Positions 1-7,442 of a DNA stretch of 62,831 nt are shown in pieces. Each line of letters starts with the position of its first letter. Position 1 is the first letter of the stretch. The translations under genes were made by a program, and so were the position numbers. The stretch covers positions 1 to 62,831 of the forward strand of contig CACCPY010000009.1 of NCBI GenBank assembly GCA_902547955.1, written 5' to 3'. Source of the DNA: an uncultured Alphaproteobacteria bacterium (GTDB taxonomy: Bacteria > Pseudomonadota > Alphaproteobacteria > Methylaequorales > Methylaequoraceae). A model generated the notes under the pieces. It made no database searches. It was not told where the DNA came from and saw only the letters and a list, made by a program, of their open reading frames with translations.

Positions 1-2
1 TT

Positions 3-596
3 TTAAATTTTTTCATTTATATATTTTTCAAAGTTAATTTTTCCCAAAATTTCTTTTATCCTTTTTTGCGTAATTAAATCAATAAGATCAGTTGCCTTTT
101 TTTGGAGAATTTCACATTGATTGAAAGTTTCCCTTGAAATTGAAGGCTCTATAAATTCATTTTCTAATGCTGTTCTAGCTCTTATAACTGGCTCAGATTT
201 AGCTTTAGAGCATTTAGTTAACGTTTTATTTCTTATTTTTTCAATATCATCAACTATAGACATAAGTTGATTGTAAGTTAATTCTTTTTTAAAAACTTTA
301 ATAAATTGACCTTCTTTTTTAGTATCGAGCTCTAAGTTTTGTAATTCTTCATTTAGTAACTCATAATAGTCTTCATTAAAAACTATAATCGTAAAAAAAT
401 TATCTTGGTGATCATTCTTAATTTCAGCTAAATCAGAAATTTTTCTAATTCTACTATTTATAGATAATCTTATTTTTTTAATTTCGCTAAGATAAAAACT
501 ATCTTGATGAATACTGCCTAAAACAGATTCGTAATCTTGGACTATGCTTTCAAGCAAATTTTTAGCTTGTATAGAATAATTTTCCAGAGGTAACAC
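3..596 (-). CDS. Divergent ribosome-recycling-factor-like protein (tentative)
   Basis: A 197-residue soluble protein with no signal peptide or membrane segment. Aligned by eye with the true RRF encoded at 42178-42729, it follows the same course: an N-terminal helix (near residue 7), a central stretch NFFTIIVFNED that matches RLLTVQVWDES, then EGQFIKV matching EGNLIRI, an EL pair, and a C-terminal helix with IS...Q...TD.I and a final KEIL matching KDIL. Identity is low. The arginine-rich RNVRR ribosome-contact segment of RRF is replaced by CSKAKSEP. The inference is a diverged RRF fold, possibly acting on ribosomes in another way. The annotated GTG start at 596-594 directly abuts a GGGGAG stretch, so spacing is poor; a CTG at 587-585 lies 8 nt from GGAGG. 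Family membership is uncertain. Confidence 0.5.
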   Translation of the reverse strand: MLPLENYSIQAKNLLESIVQDYESVLGSIHQDSFYLSEIKKIRLSINSRIRKISDLAEIKNDHQDNFFTIIVFNEDYYELLNEELQNLELDTKKEGQFIKVFKKELTYNQLMSIVDDIEKIRNKTLTKCSKAKSEPVIRARTALENEFIEPSISRETFNQCEILQKKATDLIDLITQKRIKEILGKINFEKYINEKI

Positions 597-599
597 CTC
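587..599 (-). promoter_or_regulatory. Hairpin enclosing the ribosome-binding site of the RRF-like gene
   Basis: On the minus strand the sequence GAGGT GTT ACCTC forms a perfect 5-bp stem that contains most of the strong Shine-Dalgarno sequence GGAGG (600-596) and the candidate GTG start. Pairing would hide the site from the ribosome. The stem is short, so regulation is an inference. Confidence 0.35.
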
Positions 600-652
600 C
601 CCTATATGTTTCCACTAATATAAATATAGTAAATTTACAAATGAAATTCAAT

Positions 653-868
653 TTAATCTCGTAAATGCTTATCAAGAATTTTATTTATCAATGGAACAAA
701 AAAAATTATACAAAAAAAGACGGTAGGCCATGAAATTACAAATCTTTTGAGCCATTCAGAAAAAAAATTATTTAAGTCTGAGTTCATAATTATAAGAATA
801 GCCGAAACTGTAGTGCTTGTGCAAAATGACATAATAATGGCAAAAATAATTAATCTATTTTTTTTCAA
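653..868 (-). CDS. DUF2798 family small membrane protein
   Basis: A 71-residue inner-membrane protein with two predicted transmembrane segments (about residues 6-28 and 42-64). The linker and second helix, with EWLKRFVISWPTVF at 38-51 and a following FFVPLI, match my memory of the DUF2798 family, whose members are two-helix proteins of about 75 residues with this W..W pattern. The function of the family is unknown. It lies 56 nt upstream of the RRF-like gene on the same strand and could be cotranscribed with it. It is divergent from the DUF4174 gene, with 47 nt of AT-rich DNA between them. Confidence 0.7.
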   Translation of the reverse strand: MKKNRLIIFAIIMSFCTSTTVSAILIIMNSDLNNFFSEWLKRFVISWPTVFFCIIFFVPLINKILDKHLRD

Positions 869-915
869 TTTTTTATTTCATTTTATTTTATTAATTTAAG
901 TTTATTATATTAGTA

Positions 916-1365
916 ATGAATTTAAAAAAAAATTGTTTATTAGTATTTTTTGTTTGTCTTTTTTCTTTTTTTAAAGAAGTATTAGCAATTCATCATCACC
1001 CAAGACTGCCTATAAATTATTTAGAGAATTCAATTTTCTTTGGTGTAAAAAGGGTTGTATTTATGAATATTTCAAAAAGTGAAGCTTTGAGATTAAAAAA
1101 TGAAATTGAACAAAAAAAATGTGAGGTTGAAAATAGAAAAATTGTATTCTTATATAAAAAAAATAATGAATATTTTTATCTAAAAAATGACCAAAAAGAG
1201 AATTCTCTTACATATATTTTACCTAGTAAAGTTTCAATTGTTGGACTTGACGGTTTTTTAAAATTTTCAAACAATGAAATCCAAAGTCTTGATCAATATT
1301 TTACATTTATAGATCAAATGCCTTTGAGAAATAAAGAAAAACAATTTGATAAAACCTGTAATTAA
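916..1365 (+). CDS. DUF4174 family secreted protein
   Basis: 149 residues. An N-terminal signal peptide (basic NLKKN, then a hydrophobic core through residue 22, with a likely cut after VLA near residue 24) sends it to the periplasm. The C-terminal part has VSIVGLDGFLKFS followed by FTFIDQMPLRNKE (about 129-141), close to the DUF4174 ending of the form F.LID.MPMR..E preceded by a V.L.GKDG strand. DUF4174 proteins have a thioredoxin-like look but lack a CxxC pair, and this one also lacks it. The biochemical role is unknown. Its stop codon overlaps the stop of the convergent photolyase gene by 4 nt inside a TTAATTA palindrome. Confidence 0.65.
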   Translation: MNLKKNCLLVFFVCLFSFFKEVLAIHHHPRLPINYLENSIFFGVKRVVFMNISKSEALRLKNEIEQKKCEVENRKIVFLYKKNNEYFYLKNDQKENSLTYILPSKVSIVGLDGFLKFSNNEIQSLDQYFTFIDQMPLRNKEKQFDKTCN

Positions 1366-2537
1366 TTACTGGTTACTTTATCAAGAAAAAAAGGAATTTT
1401 TTTTTTAAATTTAAAGAAACCAGATGAGGCAAACGGCCAGCACATTTGGTCAAAGTCATCATAGATAAATGTTAAATTCAAATTATTCACTTTAGCTATA
1501 TAATCAAGAAAATCCTTTTGTCTTCCTATACTGGGATAAAAAGTAAAGATTTGATCACAATTATTTTTGTTTAAGTAGTTAATGAAATCAGAAACATCTT
1601 TAAAAATTTTTAATTTTGCATTTTTTTTCCTCAGTATTGAAATATAGTCTTCCAATGCCTTTTTATTAAATGCTTCGACCACCTCACTGTTGTCATTTTT
1701 AACCATAGTTTCAATTAAACAAATATTGTTGTTGAGAAAAATGTCAAAAGTTTTTTTGTTATAGCTAATGTTATTTAAATTTATTAGGATGGTATTATTT
1801 TCTAACTTTTTATCAAAAGCTTTGAAACCTTTGGGTTTGTATTCATATAAATCGTAATCAAAAATTTTTGGTTTTAAGGATAAATTTTTCTTATTTTTAA
1901 ACCTATTCTGTGTAAACTTATTGATGTTATCTTCATTAGCTAAATAACTTTTGCCCTGGGTATGAAGTCCGGCAACCCACCTCCAAGACAGAGTATTTGA
2001 AGCAGGATCACCATCAAGCAAATGCTTTAAAAAGAAATTTGCCCCCAACTGCCAAGGTAAATTAAGTGTATGTATCCAAATACTGGCAAACCACATTCTC
2101 GAGTGGTTGTGTAAATACCCGAATTCAATTAGTTCATTTATCCAAAAATCAAAGCAATCAATTCCTGTTCTTGCATTTACTGCATCATCGTAGTTTTTTT
2201 TTCTAATACCAAATTTATGCTGTTCAACCAATTCGTTTAATGACATTTTGTACTTTTCCCAAACTTCGGATCTACCTTCAAGCCAGCCTTTCCAATAAGT
2301 TCTCCAAAATACTTCTTGAATAAATTTTTCAATATGCTCGTATTTTTTTACTTTTAAACATTCATTTAAAACTTCTTCCTCGTGTATTATCCTTTTTTTT
2401 ATGAATGGAGAAAGATTTGAAACATTAGTTCGGTTTTGTGGTCCTAAGTCGAAGTTTCTCTGAGAGCTGTATGTGTTAAGGCCGTTTTTAATAAAGGAGC
2501 TTAGTTTATGAATGGCATCTTGTCTTGTGTTGATCAT
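1362..2537 (-). CDS. Photolyase/cryptochrome-family protein with FAD domain first and an alpha/beta-like domain last
   Basis: 391 residues. Residues 1-215 match the C-terminal FAD-binding domain of DNA photolyases: SNLSPFIKKR (40-49), EVFWRTYWKGW (75-85), HNHSRMWFASIW (143-154), and DGDPASNTLSWRWVAG (175-190) followed by the FAD-pocket segment. Canonical photolyases carry an alpha/beta antenna domain before this region; here the FAD domain begins at once. After residue 245 comes a roughly 145-residue segment with alternating strands and helices, including LRKKNAKLKIFKDV and a terminal FDQMCWPFASSGFFKFKK, which resembles the end of that antenna domain. This suggests a domain swap or circular permutation. 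Predicted role: light-driven DNA repair or blue-light sensing. Substrate is not deducible. Two tiny genes lie upstream on the same strand. Confidence 0.8.
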   Translation of the reverse strand: MINTRQDAIHKLSSFIKNGLNTYSSQRNFDLGPQNRTNVSNLSPFIKKRIIHEEEVLNECLKVKKYEHIEKFIQEVFWRTYWKGWLEGRSEVWEKYKMSLNELVEQHKFGIRKKNYDDAVNARTGIDCFDFWINELIEFGYLHNHSRMWFASIWIHTLNLPWQLGANFFLKHLLDGDPASNTLSWRWVAGLHTQGKSYLANEDNINKFTQNRFKNKKNLSLKPKIFDYDLYEYKPKGFKAFDKKLENNTILINLNNISYNKKTFDIFLNNNICLIETMVKNDNSEVVEAFNKKALEDYISILRKKNAKLKIFKDVSDFINYLNKNNCDQIFTFYPSIGRQKDFLDYIAKVNNLNLTFIYDDFDQMCWPFASSGFFKFKKKIPFFLDKVTSN

Positions 2538-2548
2538 GTTCTGGATTA

Positions 2549-2570
2549 TGCAGAGGCACTAGCCTCTGCA
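2549..2570 (-). promoter_or_regulatory. GC-rich perfect hairpin between the small secreted gene and the photolyase
   Basis: TGCAGAGGC and GCCTCTGCA form a perfect 9-bp stem with a 4-nt loop, unusually GC-rich for this DNA. It begins 5 nt after the stop of the 50-residue gene and ends 11 nt before the photolyase start. No T-run follows it on the minus strand, so a simple intrinsic terminator is unlikely. It may act as an mRNA stabiliser, partial attenuator or processing site. Confidence 0.55.
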
Positions 2571-2575
2571 CAATA

Positions 2576-2728
2576 CTAGTTTTTTGCCTCTTTCGAATCT
2601 TCATCAGTCGATGTGTCTTTTGTATCTTTGATCTCTTTGTGACCGCCACCGCAATGGTTTGCGTTGGCATCCACGCTAACGATACTGAACATAAATGAAA
2701 GAGATAAAATTGTTAGTAATTTAGACAT
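2576..2728 (-). CDS. Small secreted HCGGGH-motif protein
   Basis: 50 residues. The start ATG (2728-2726) is preceded by AAAGGAGTAAAT, a strong ribosome-binding site at good spacing. The N-terminus MSKLLTILSLSFMFSIVS plus a DANA site is a clear signal peptide. The predicted mature peptide is about 27 residues: NHCGGGHKE, then a charged Lys/Asp/Glu/Ser/Thr-rich tail. The His-Cys-Gly3-His cluster could bind a metal ion, but that is inference. I do not recognise the family. It is upstream of the photolyase gene on the same strand, separated by a 22-nt hairpin. The strong RBS, signal peptide and cleavage site support a real gene despite its length. Confidence 0.65.
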   Translation of the reverse strand: MSKLLTILSLSFMFSIVSVDANANHCGGGHKEIKDTKDTSTDEDSKEAKN

Positions 2729-2779
2729 ATTTACTCCTTTGTTTTTCATTAAAGTAATATGAAGATTTGTAAAATCAAG

Positions 2780-2938
2780 CTATTTAATTGAAGCACTCTT
2801 ATTTTCTTTGAATTGCATTTTTTCTAGTTTATTAATTATTCTTTTTTTGTTTAAAATAGCGGCAATTGTACCACTTACGATCAAAGCACCAGTCGATACG
2901 ATCAAACCACTTAAAACTGCTTTTTTAATTAAATTCAT
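2780..2938 (-). CDS. Small single-pass membrane protein
   Basis: 52 residues. The ATG at 2938-2936 follows a GAAAGGTTGAA ribosome-binding site. The protein has a short basic N-terminus (NLIKK), a hydrophobic segment from about residue 7 to 29 rich in small residues (VLSGLIVSTGALIVSG), and a basic helical tail (NKKRIINKLEK...). This looks like a single membrane helix with a cytoplasmic charged tail. Function is unknown and no family is recognised. It lies 51 nt upstream of the 50-residue secreted protein on the same strand, so the two plus the photolyase may form a transcription unit. Confidence 0.55.
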   Translation of the reverse strand: MNLIKKAVLSGLIVSTGALIVSGTIAAILNKKRIINKLEKMQFKENKSASIK

Positions 2939-3042
2939 TTCAACCTTTCTTGATAAATAATCAAAATTTTATTTTTTTTTTTTAGTTTCTATCATAAAAT
3001 TTAATTTATGGAAATTATAGAAGTTTAAAATCCTTTAATTAA

Positions 3043-3699
3043 ATGCAAATTATGTTTACAAGTTTTTATTTGAAATGTATCAATTCTTTGTTAATTCGTA
3101 CCTATAGAAAAAATGTTAAAAAATACGGATTCACCCCAAGGGGTCTTTTTTGGAATTCTAGAGAATCACAAGAAAATAGATTCAAAATATTATCAAAATT
3201 ACTTTTGAAGTATTCAAAAACTATTGATAAAGAGATACGAATCGCTGATATTGGTTGTGGTTATGGTGATTTAAATTCATTTTTATTGAAGAATTTCGTA
3301 AAAAAATTTTCTTACAAAGGTTACGATATTAATCCACAATTCATAGATTATTGTAAGACCTTAAAGAAAAGTAACGAGAATTTTTTTTTTGTTTCAGATC
3401 ACCCTCTAGAAACTTGTGATTTTTCGATTATGAATGGAACTTACAATTACGCAATTAATGAAAATATATACAGATGGGAAAAATATCTAATTCATAATCT
3501 TGAAAAATGTTATAAACACTCAAAAATTGGTATTATTTTTAACCTTCAACACTCGAACTCCACAAAAATAGAAAATAGTATTTTTTATACCAGTAGATCT
3601 TCAATGGAAGAAAAATTAAAAAAAATCTTTAATGTCGTAAATTCTTTCTATTTCAATACAACTCCAAAAGATGTTTATTATGTGATTTTAGACAGTTGA
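3043..3699 (+). CDS. Class I SAM-dependent methyltransferase
   Basis: 218 residues. IADIGCGYGDLNSF (67-80) is the glycine-rich SAM-binding motif I of class I methyltransferases, and YDINPQFIDYC about 25 residues later fits motif II with the acidic residue that holds the ribose. The C-terminal half is less conserved and does not reveal the substrate. No signal peptide is present. The start is unclear: ATG at 3043 or ATG at 3052 are both possible and neither has a clear ribosome-binding site. Its last 12 nt overlap the 3' end of the convergent trmL gene. Confidence 0.75.
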   Translation: MQIMFTSFYLKCINSLLIRTYRKNVKKYGFTPRGLFWNSRESQENRFKILSKLLLKYSKTIDKEIRIADIGCGYGDLNSFLLKNFVKKFSYKGYDINPQFIDYCKTLKKSNENFFFVSDHPLETCDFSIMNGTYNYAINENIYRWEKYLIHNLEKCYKHSKIGIIFNLQHSNSTKIENSIFYTSRSSMEEKLKKIFNVVNSFYFNTTPKDVYYVILDS

Positions 3700-4158
3700 A
3701 AAGTTAATTTGTTTCCAAGCTTCATATACACATATTGAAACTGCGTTTGCCAAATTAATACTCCTATTACCTGAAATCATCGGAATATATATTTTTACGG
3801 AACCCTTAAGTTTTGTGTAAACTTCTTCAGTAAGTCCATTAATCTCGGATCCAAACATAAAAAAATCATTTCGTTTATATCCTACTTTATCGTATCTTTT
3901 TTTTCCAAATTTAGTAACTAAGAATAAGTTTTTGAATTTATTATTTTTTAAAAATTGATCTAAACTATCATAAATTCTTAAGTCTACTTTCTTATAGTAA
4001 TCTAAGCCAGCCCTTCTAAGGGATTTTTCACTAAGATCAAAACCAATTGGTTTAATTATATGCAACTTTGTACCGGTATTGGCGCAAAGTCTAAGTATGT
4101 TACCTGTGTTAGGAGGAATTTGAGGGTTGAAAAGGACTATATTAAACGTATTTTTCAT
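3688..4158 (-). CDS. trmL: tRNA (cytidine/uridine-2'-O-)-methyltransferase TrmL
   Basis: 156 residues, the usual length for TrmL. This SPOUT-class enzyme methylates the ribose of wobble nucleotide 34 in tRNA-Leu isoacceptors, using SAM. Visible motifs are FNPQIPPNTGNILRLCANTG (10-29), the RRAGLDYY segment (48-55), FGSEINGL (102-109) and IPMISGNRSINLANAVSI (125-142), the last two making the knotted SAM site. It forms a dimer in known members. The 3' end overlaps the convergent methyltransferase gene by 12 nt. Confidence 0.93.
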   Translation of the reverse strand: MKNTFNIVLFNPQIPPNTGNILRLCANTGTKLHIIKPIGFDLSEKSLRRAGLDYYKKVDLRIYDSLDQFLKNNKFKNLFLVTKFGKKRYDKVGYKRNDFFMFGSEINGLTEEVYTKLKGSVKIYIPMISGNRSINLANAVSICVYEAWKQINFSTV

Positions 4159-4179
4159 TAATACGGTTTAATAATATAG

Positions 4180-4365
4180 CTATATCATAATATTCTTAAG
4201 AGTTTTTTTGTAGTTTTTTTCAGATGTAAAAGATTCTCTAATATTGCTTCCGGAAAAGCCTGTCATTTTTATGTCAATGTACCATTCTTTAGCTATAACA
4301 TCCCAACCGTGAAGGACGTCAAGTTGCACACTATTTTTGTTAATATTTTCAAAGAATTTTGACAT
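4180..4365 (-). CDS. Small conserved-looking hypothetical protein
   Basis: 61 residues, soluble, no signal or membrane segment. The centre, LHGWDVIAKEWYIDIKMTGF, looks like a short beta-sheet domain. I do not recognise the family. It is 21 nt upstream of trmL on the same strand and could be cotranscribed with it. The 115 nt between it and bioB hold no further gene that I can see. Confidence 0.4.
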   Translation of the reverse strand: MSKFFENINKNSVQLDVLHGWDVIAKEWYIDIKMTGFSGSNIRESFTSEKNYKKTLKNIMI

Positions 4366-4480
4366 CTACTCTATATTGTAAGTTTTATTTTAACTGCAAG
4401 GGATCTTTTGCAAATATCAGACCATAATTATAAACTTAATCATCAGGTTTTCGTTTAAATTCTTCAAGTAAAAAAATATT

Positions 4481-5437
4481 TTATAATCGATTATTATCAG
4501 ATTTTAAAAAATCTTTATTACTGAACTCTGATAATAGCTTCCTATCATCATCCATTTGATTGTTCTCGGTTGTAAGGAGTGAATCTCCATAAAAAATTGA
4601 GTTTGCTCCTGCGAGTAAGCACAACAATTGAGTTTCATTTGAAAAATTTTTTCGACCCGCTGATAATCTGACCCTTGTTTTTGGTAACACAATCCTTGTT
4701 GTTGCAACCATTCTAACCATTTCAAGAGGATTTACTGGGGGCTGATTTTCTAATGGTGTACCTTTGACGGGAACCAAAGCATTGAGAGGAACACTTTCAG
4801 GAGGGGGGGTTAAATTGACTAAAACTTCAAGCATTGTTGCCCTATCCTCCCATGTTTCCCCCATTCCAATTATTCCACCGCAGCATACACTTATTCCAGC
4901 ATCACTAATATTTTTTATGGTTTCCAGTCTTTCTTCAAAAGTTCTGGTAGAAATAATTTTTTTATAAAAATCTGGAGAGGTGTCTATGTTGTGGTTATAA
5001 GCATCCAAGCCAGCTTCTTTCAGTTTTCTTGCTTGTGAGTAGCTAACAGAACCCAAAGTAACACATGCCTCAAGTCCTAACGATTTAACTTCTTTAATCA
5101 TGTCTAATACAGAATCTAGTTCAGGACCGTCATTTAATTTTTTCCAAGCAGCACCCATGCAGAATCTGTCTGCACCATTCTTTTTTGCTTTAAATGCTGC
5201 AGTTTTTAGATCTGAAAAATCCATTAATTTTTCTTTTTTAATATCCACATTAAAATGTGCAGATTGTGGACAGTATTTGCAATCCTCAGGACAACTTCCA
5301 GTTTTAATTGATACAAGTGAAGCAAGTTGAACGCCTGTGTTTCTAAAAAATTTTCTATGGACTTTTTGAGCTTTAAAAATTAAATCATCCAATGATAAGT
5401 TTAAAATTTCCAGAATCTTTTTTTTGTTATATTTCAT
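4481..5437 (-). CDS. bioB: Biotin synthase BioB
   Basis: 318 residues, typical length. A radical-SAM enzyme that inserts sulfur into dethiobiotin to give biotin. C49, C53 and C56 in SCPEDCKYCPQ bind the catalytic [4Fe-4S] cluster. YNHNIDTSPDFY and the GGIIGMGET segment are BioB signatures, and the late RLSAGRKNF segment contains the arginine that ligates the [2Fe-2S] sulfur-donor cluster. No other biotin biosynthesis gene is in the window, but a biotin protein ligase is at 29425-30147. It follows the unknown periplasmic gene by 6 nt on the same strand, so the two are probably cotranscribed. Confidence 0.96.
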   Translation of the reverse strand: MKYNKKKILEILNLSLDDLIFKAQKVHRKFFRNTGVQLASLVSIKTGSCPEDCKYCPQSAHFNVDIKKEKLMDFSDLKTAAFKAKKNGADRFCMGAAWKKLNDGPELDSVLDMIKEVKSLGLEACVTLGSVSYSQARKLKEAGLDAYNHNIDTSPDFYKKIISTRTFEERLETIKNISDAGISVCCGGIIGMGETWEDRATMLEVLVNLTPPPESVPLNALVPVKGTPLENQPPVNPLEMVRMVATTRIVLPKTRVRLSAGRKNFSNETQLLCLLAGANSIFYGDSLLTTENNQMDDDRKLLSEFSNKDFLKSDNNRL

Positions 5438-5443
5438 TTTTTT

Positions 5444-5914
5444 TTAGTTATAGTTTGGAAGAAACATTTCACCTGTACAAAAAAGATACTCTAACCTCAC
5501 CTTTGAATCAATGGGCCCCGTTATGTCAATTTTTTTATCATTAATGAACATTTCCGCTCCGCCAATTAATAATTCTTGAAAAAAACTCGAGGTCTCATTT
5601 TCATTGGTTACTGATTCAATTAAAATATTTTTTGACTCTATAAATTTTCCATCAAGTAGCTTATTAAGATTTACACTGTTAGTGATAATATTTGCACTTT
5701 TTAAAATTTCTTTTTTTGATTCAACATTAAAAACTGTTGAGGTTCCATTTCTATTTTTTTTTATTGTAACTTTTGAGACGATATCGGTTGTTTCAAAGCT
5801 TAAGCCGCATTCACTCGGTACGTTATTATCAAGAACAATTATAGATCTAATTTTTAAATCGTTAGCAGCAGCAATCGAAAAAAAAAATATGTAAAGAAAA
5901 GAAAAAAAATGCAT
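5444..5914 (-). CDS. Hypothetical periplasmic protein upstream of bioB
   Basis: About 156 residues from the chosen ATG at 5914-5912, which gives a clean signal peptide (MHFFSFLYIFFFSIAAA, cut near ANDL). A longer reading frame exists up to 5977 but would run deep into the divergent NAD(P)H-hydrate gene and loses the signal peptide position; ATG at 5926 is another option. The mature protein is beta-rich with two late cysteine/charged features (LEYLFCTGE). No family is recognised. It is the first gene of a likely two-gene unit with bioB, and divergent from the gene starting at 5925. Confidence 0.55.
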   Translation of the reverse strand: MHFFSFLYIFFFSIAAANDLKIRSIIVLDNNVPSECGLSFETTDIVSKVTIKKNRNGTSTVFNVESKKEILKSANIITNSVNLNKLLDGKFIESKNILIESVTNENETSSFFQELLIGGAEMFINDKKIDITGPIDSKVRLEYLFCTGEMFLPNYN

Positions 5915-5924
5915 AAATAAAATC

Positions 5925-7310
5925 ATGTCTTTTGAAAGAATACTTACCTTACAACAAATTTTAGCTTCAGAAAACAATTTTATTGCTAAAAATTCTGAAA
6001 AAATTTTGATTGAATATGCTGGTAATAAAATAGGTAAATATCTTTACAAGCATTTTAGGGGAAAAAACTTTCTTTTTATTTGTGGGCATGGAAATAATGG
6101 AATGGATGGAAAAATTGCCTCAAATTTTTTGAAAAAAAAGAAGCAAGTGTCTAAAATATATGAGGTAAAAACTCACAAAAGCTCTAAATATTTAGAATCA
6201 TACTTGAAAGAATTTGATATTATAGTGGATTCTATTTTTGGAAGTGGTTTAAATAGAGAGTTAAGAAAAATTTTCAAAAAAATAGTTGATTTAATAAATG
6301 ACTCTGAAAAAAAAGTAATTTCATTAGATATCCCAAGCGGTATTGAATGTGACACAGGTAAGATTTTAGGAAATGTTGTTAATGCTGATATAACTCTTTG
6401 TATGGGTTTTTTTAAACCAGCACACTTCTTACTTCCTGGAAAGAAATATTGTGGAAAGAAGAAGCTTATAAGGTTAAATTTAAAAGCTCCAAAAAGAAGT
6501 TTTCCTAAAATTTATTTAAATTCCTCAAAAATATTTAACTACCTTCCTAAATTTGACATTGATGTAAACAAATATGATAAAGGGCATGTTTTAGTAATAG
6601 GAGGGGAAATGGCGGGTGCATCGAGAATGGTTGCTATTGCCGCCAGAAAAATTGGTTGTGGTCTATCAACGATTGGAATTTTAGAAAAACATCTTAAATT
6701 TTACAATCGTTTAGAGACTGGCACAATAATTCAAACACTGGATAAAAATTTATTCGAAAAAAAAGATGTTCTCGTTATAGGTCCTGGATTAGGAAAGACT
6801 TTTGAAAAAAATTTAATCTTGAATTTAATAAAAAAATTCAAGGGTCCGATTGTTGTAGATGCTGACGCAATCAGCATATTTAAAAATAACAAAAGACTAA
6901 TTTATGATATTTTAGTTAAAAAGAAGGACATTGTGTTGACTCCACACGAAGGAGAATTTTCAAGGCTTTTCAAATACACCTCGCAATCAAAAATTCAGGA
7001 AAGTTTCAACGCCACAAAGCTTATCCGTAATACAATTTTATTTAAAGGAAACGACACAGTAATTAGTTTTAAAAATCAGAATATTTGGATTAATGATAAT
7101 GCAACAAATTCTCTAGCAACTGCAGGAACTGGAGATATTTTGTGTGGCTTAATTTCAGGTTTATTAGCTCAAAAAATGAATTTTAAAAAAGCTATATTAG
7201 CGGCTGTTTTTATCCAAGGTGAGTTATCTCAAATTGAAAATAATCTAACGGCTGAAGATTTTTTAAGATCTATTCCAAAAATTTTTTTAAGATTAAAAAA
7301 TAATAATTGA
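5925..7310 (+). CDS. nnr: Bifunctional NAD(P)H-hydrate epimerase / ADP-dependent NAD(P)H-hydrate dehydratase
   Basis: 461 residues, slightly short for the bifunctional enzyme. It repairs hydrated NADH and NADPH: the N-terminal YjeF_N domain (1 to about 205) interconverts R and S hydrates, the C-terminal ribokinase-like domain (about 215-461) dehydrates the S form with ADP. GHGNNGMDG (54-62) and LDIPSGIECDTG mark the epimerase. KGHVLVIGGEMAGASRMVAI, VVDADAI, LTPHEGEF and GTGDILCG (401-408) mark the dehydratase. The ATG at 5925 overlaps the divergent gene's possible start in a CATG palindrome. tRNA-Leu follows. Confidence 0.92.
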   Translation: MSFERILTLQQILASENNFIAKNSEKILIEYAGNKIGKYLYKHFRGKNFLFICGHGNNGMDGKIASNFLKKKKQVSKIYEVKTHKSSKYLESYLKEFDIIVDSIFGSGLNRELRKIFKKIVDLINDSEKKVISLDIPSGIECDTGKILGNVVNADITLCMGFFKPAHFLLPGKKYCGKKKLIRLNLKAPKRSFPKIYLNSSKIFNYLPKFDIDVNKYDKGHVLVIGGEMAGASRMVAIAARKIGCGLSTIGILEKHLKFYNRLETGTIIQTLDKNLFEKKDVLVIGPGLGKTFEKNLILNLIKKFKGPIVVDADAISIFKNNKRLIYDILVKKKDIVLTPHEGEFSRLFKYTSQSKIQESFNATKLIRNTILFKGNDTVISFKNQNIWINDNATNSLATAGTGDILCGLISGLLAQKMNFKKAILAAVFIQGELSQIENNLTAEDFLRSIPKIFLRLKNNN

Positions 7311-7347
7311 TTTACTCTTAATAATGTTGTTCTTTAATAATTATTCA

Positions 7348-7432
<85 letters not shown>

Positions 7433-7442
7433 AGGAAAAAAT

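Noticed and set aside
4366-4480. Hairpin or small gene between bioB and the 61-residue protein
   Set aside because: Only a weak 6-bp stem with two G-U pairs (GCAAGG/TTTTGC) and no frame with a ribosome-binding site.
4504-4725. A 73-residue frame inside bioB
   Set aside because: Shadow of bioB in another frame, without its own ribosome-binding site or recognisable family.
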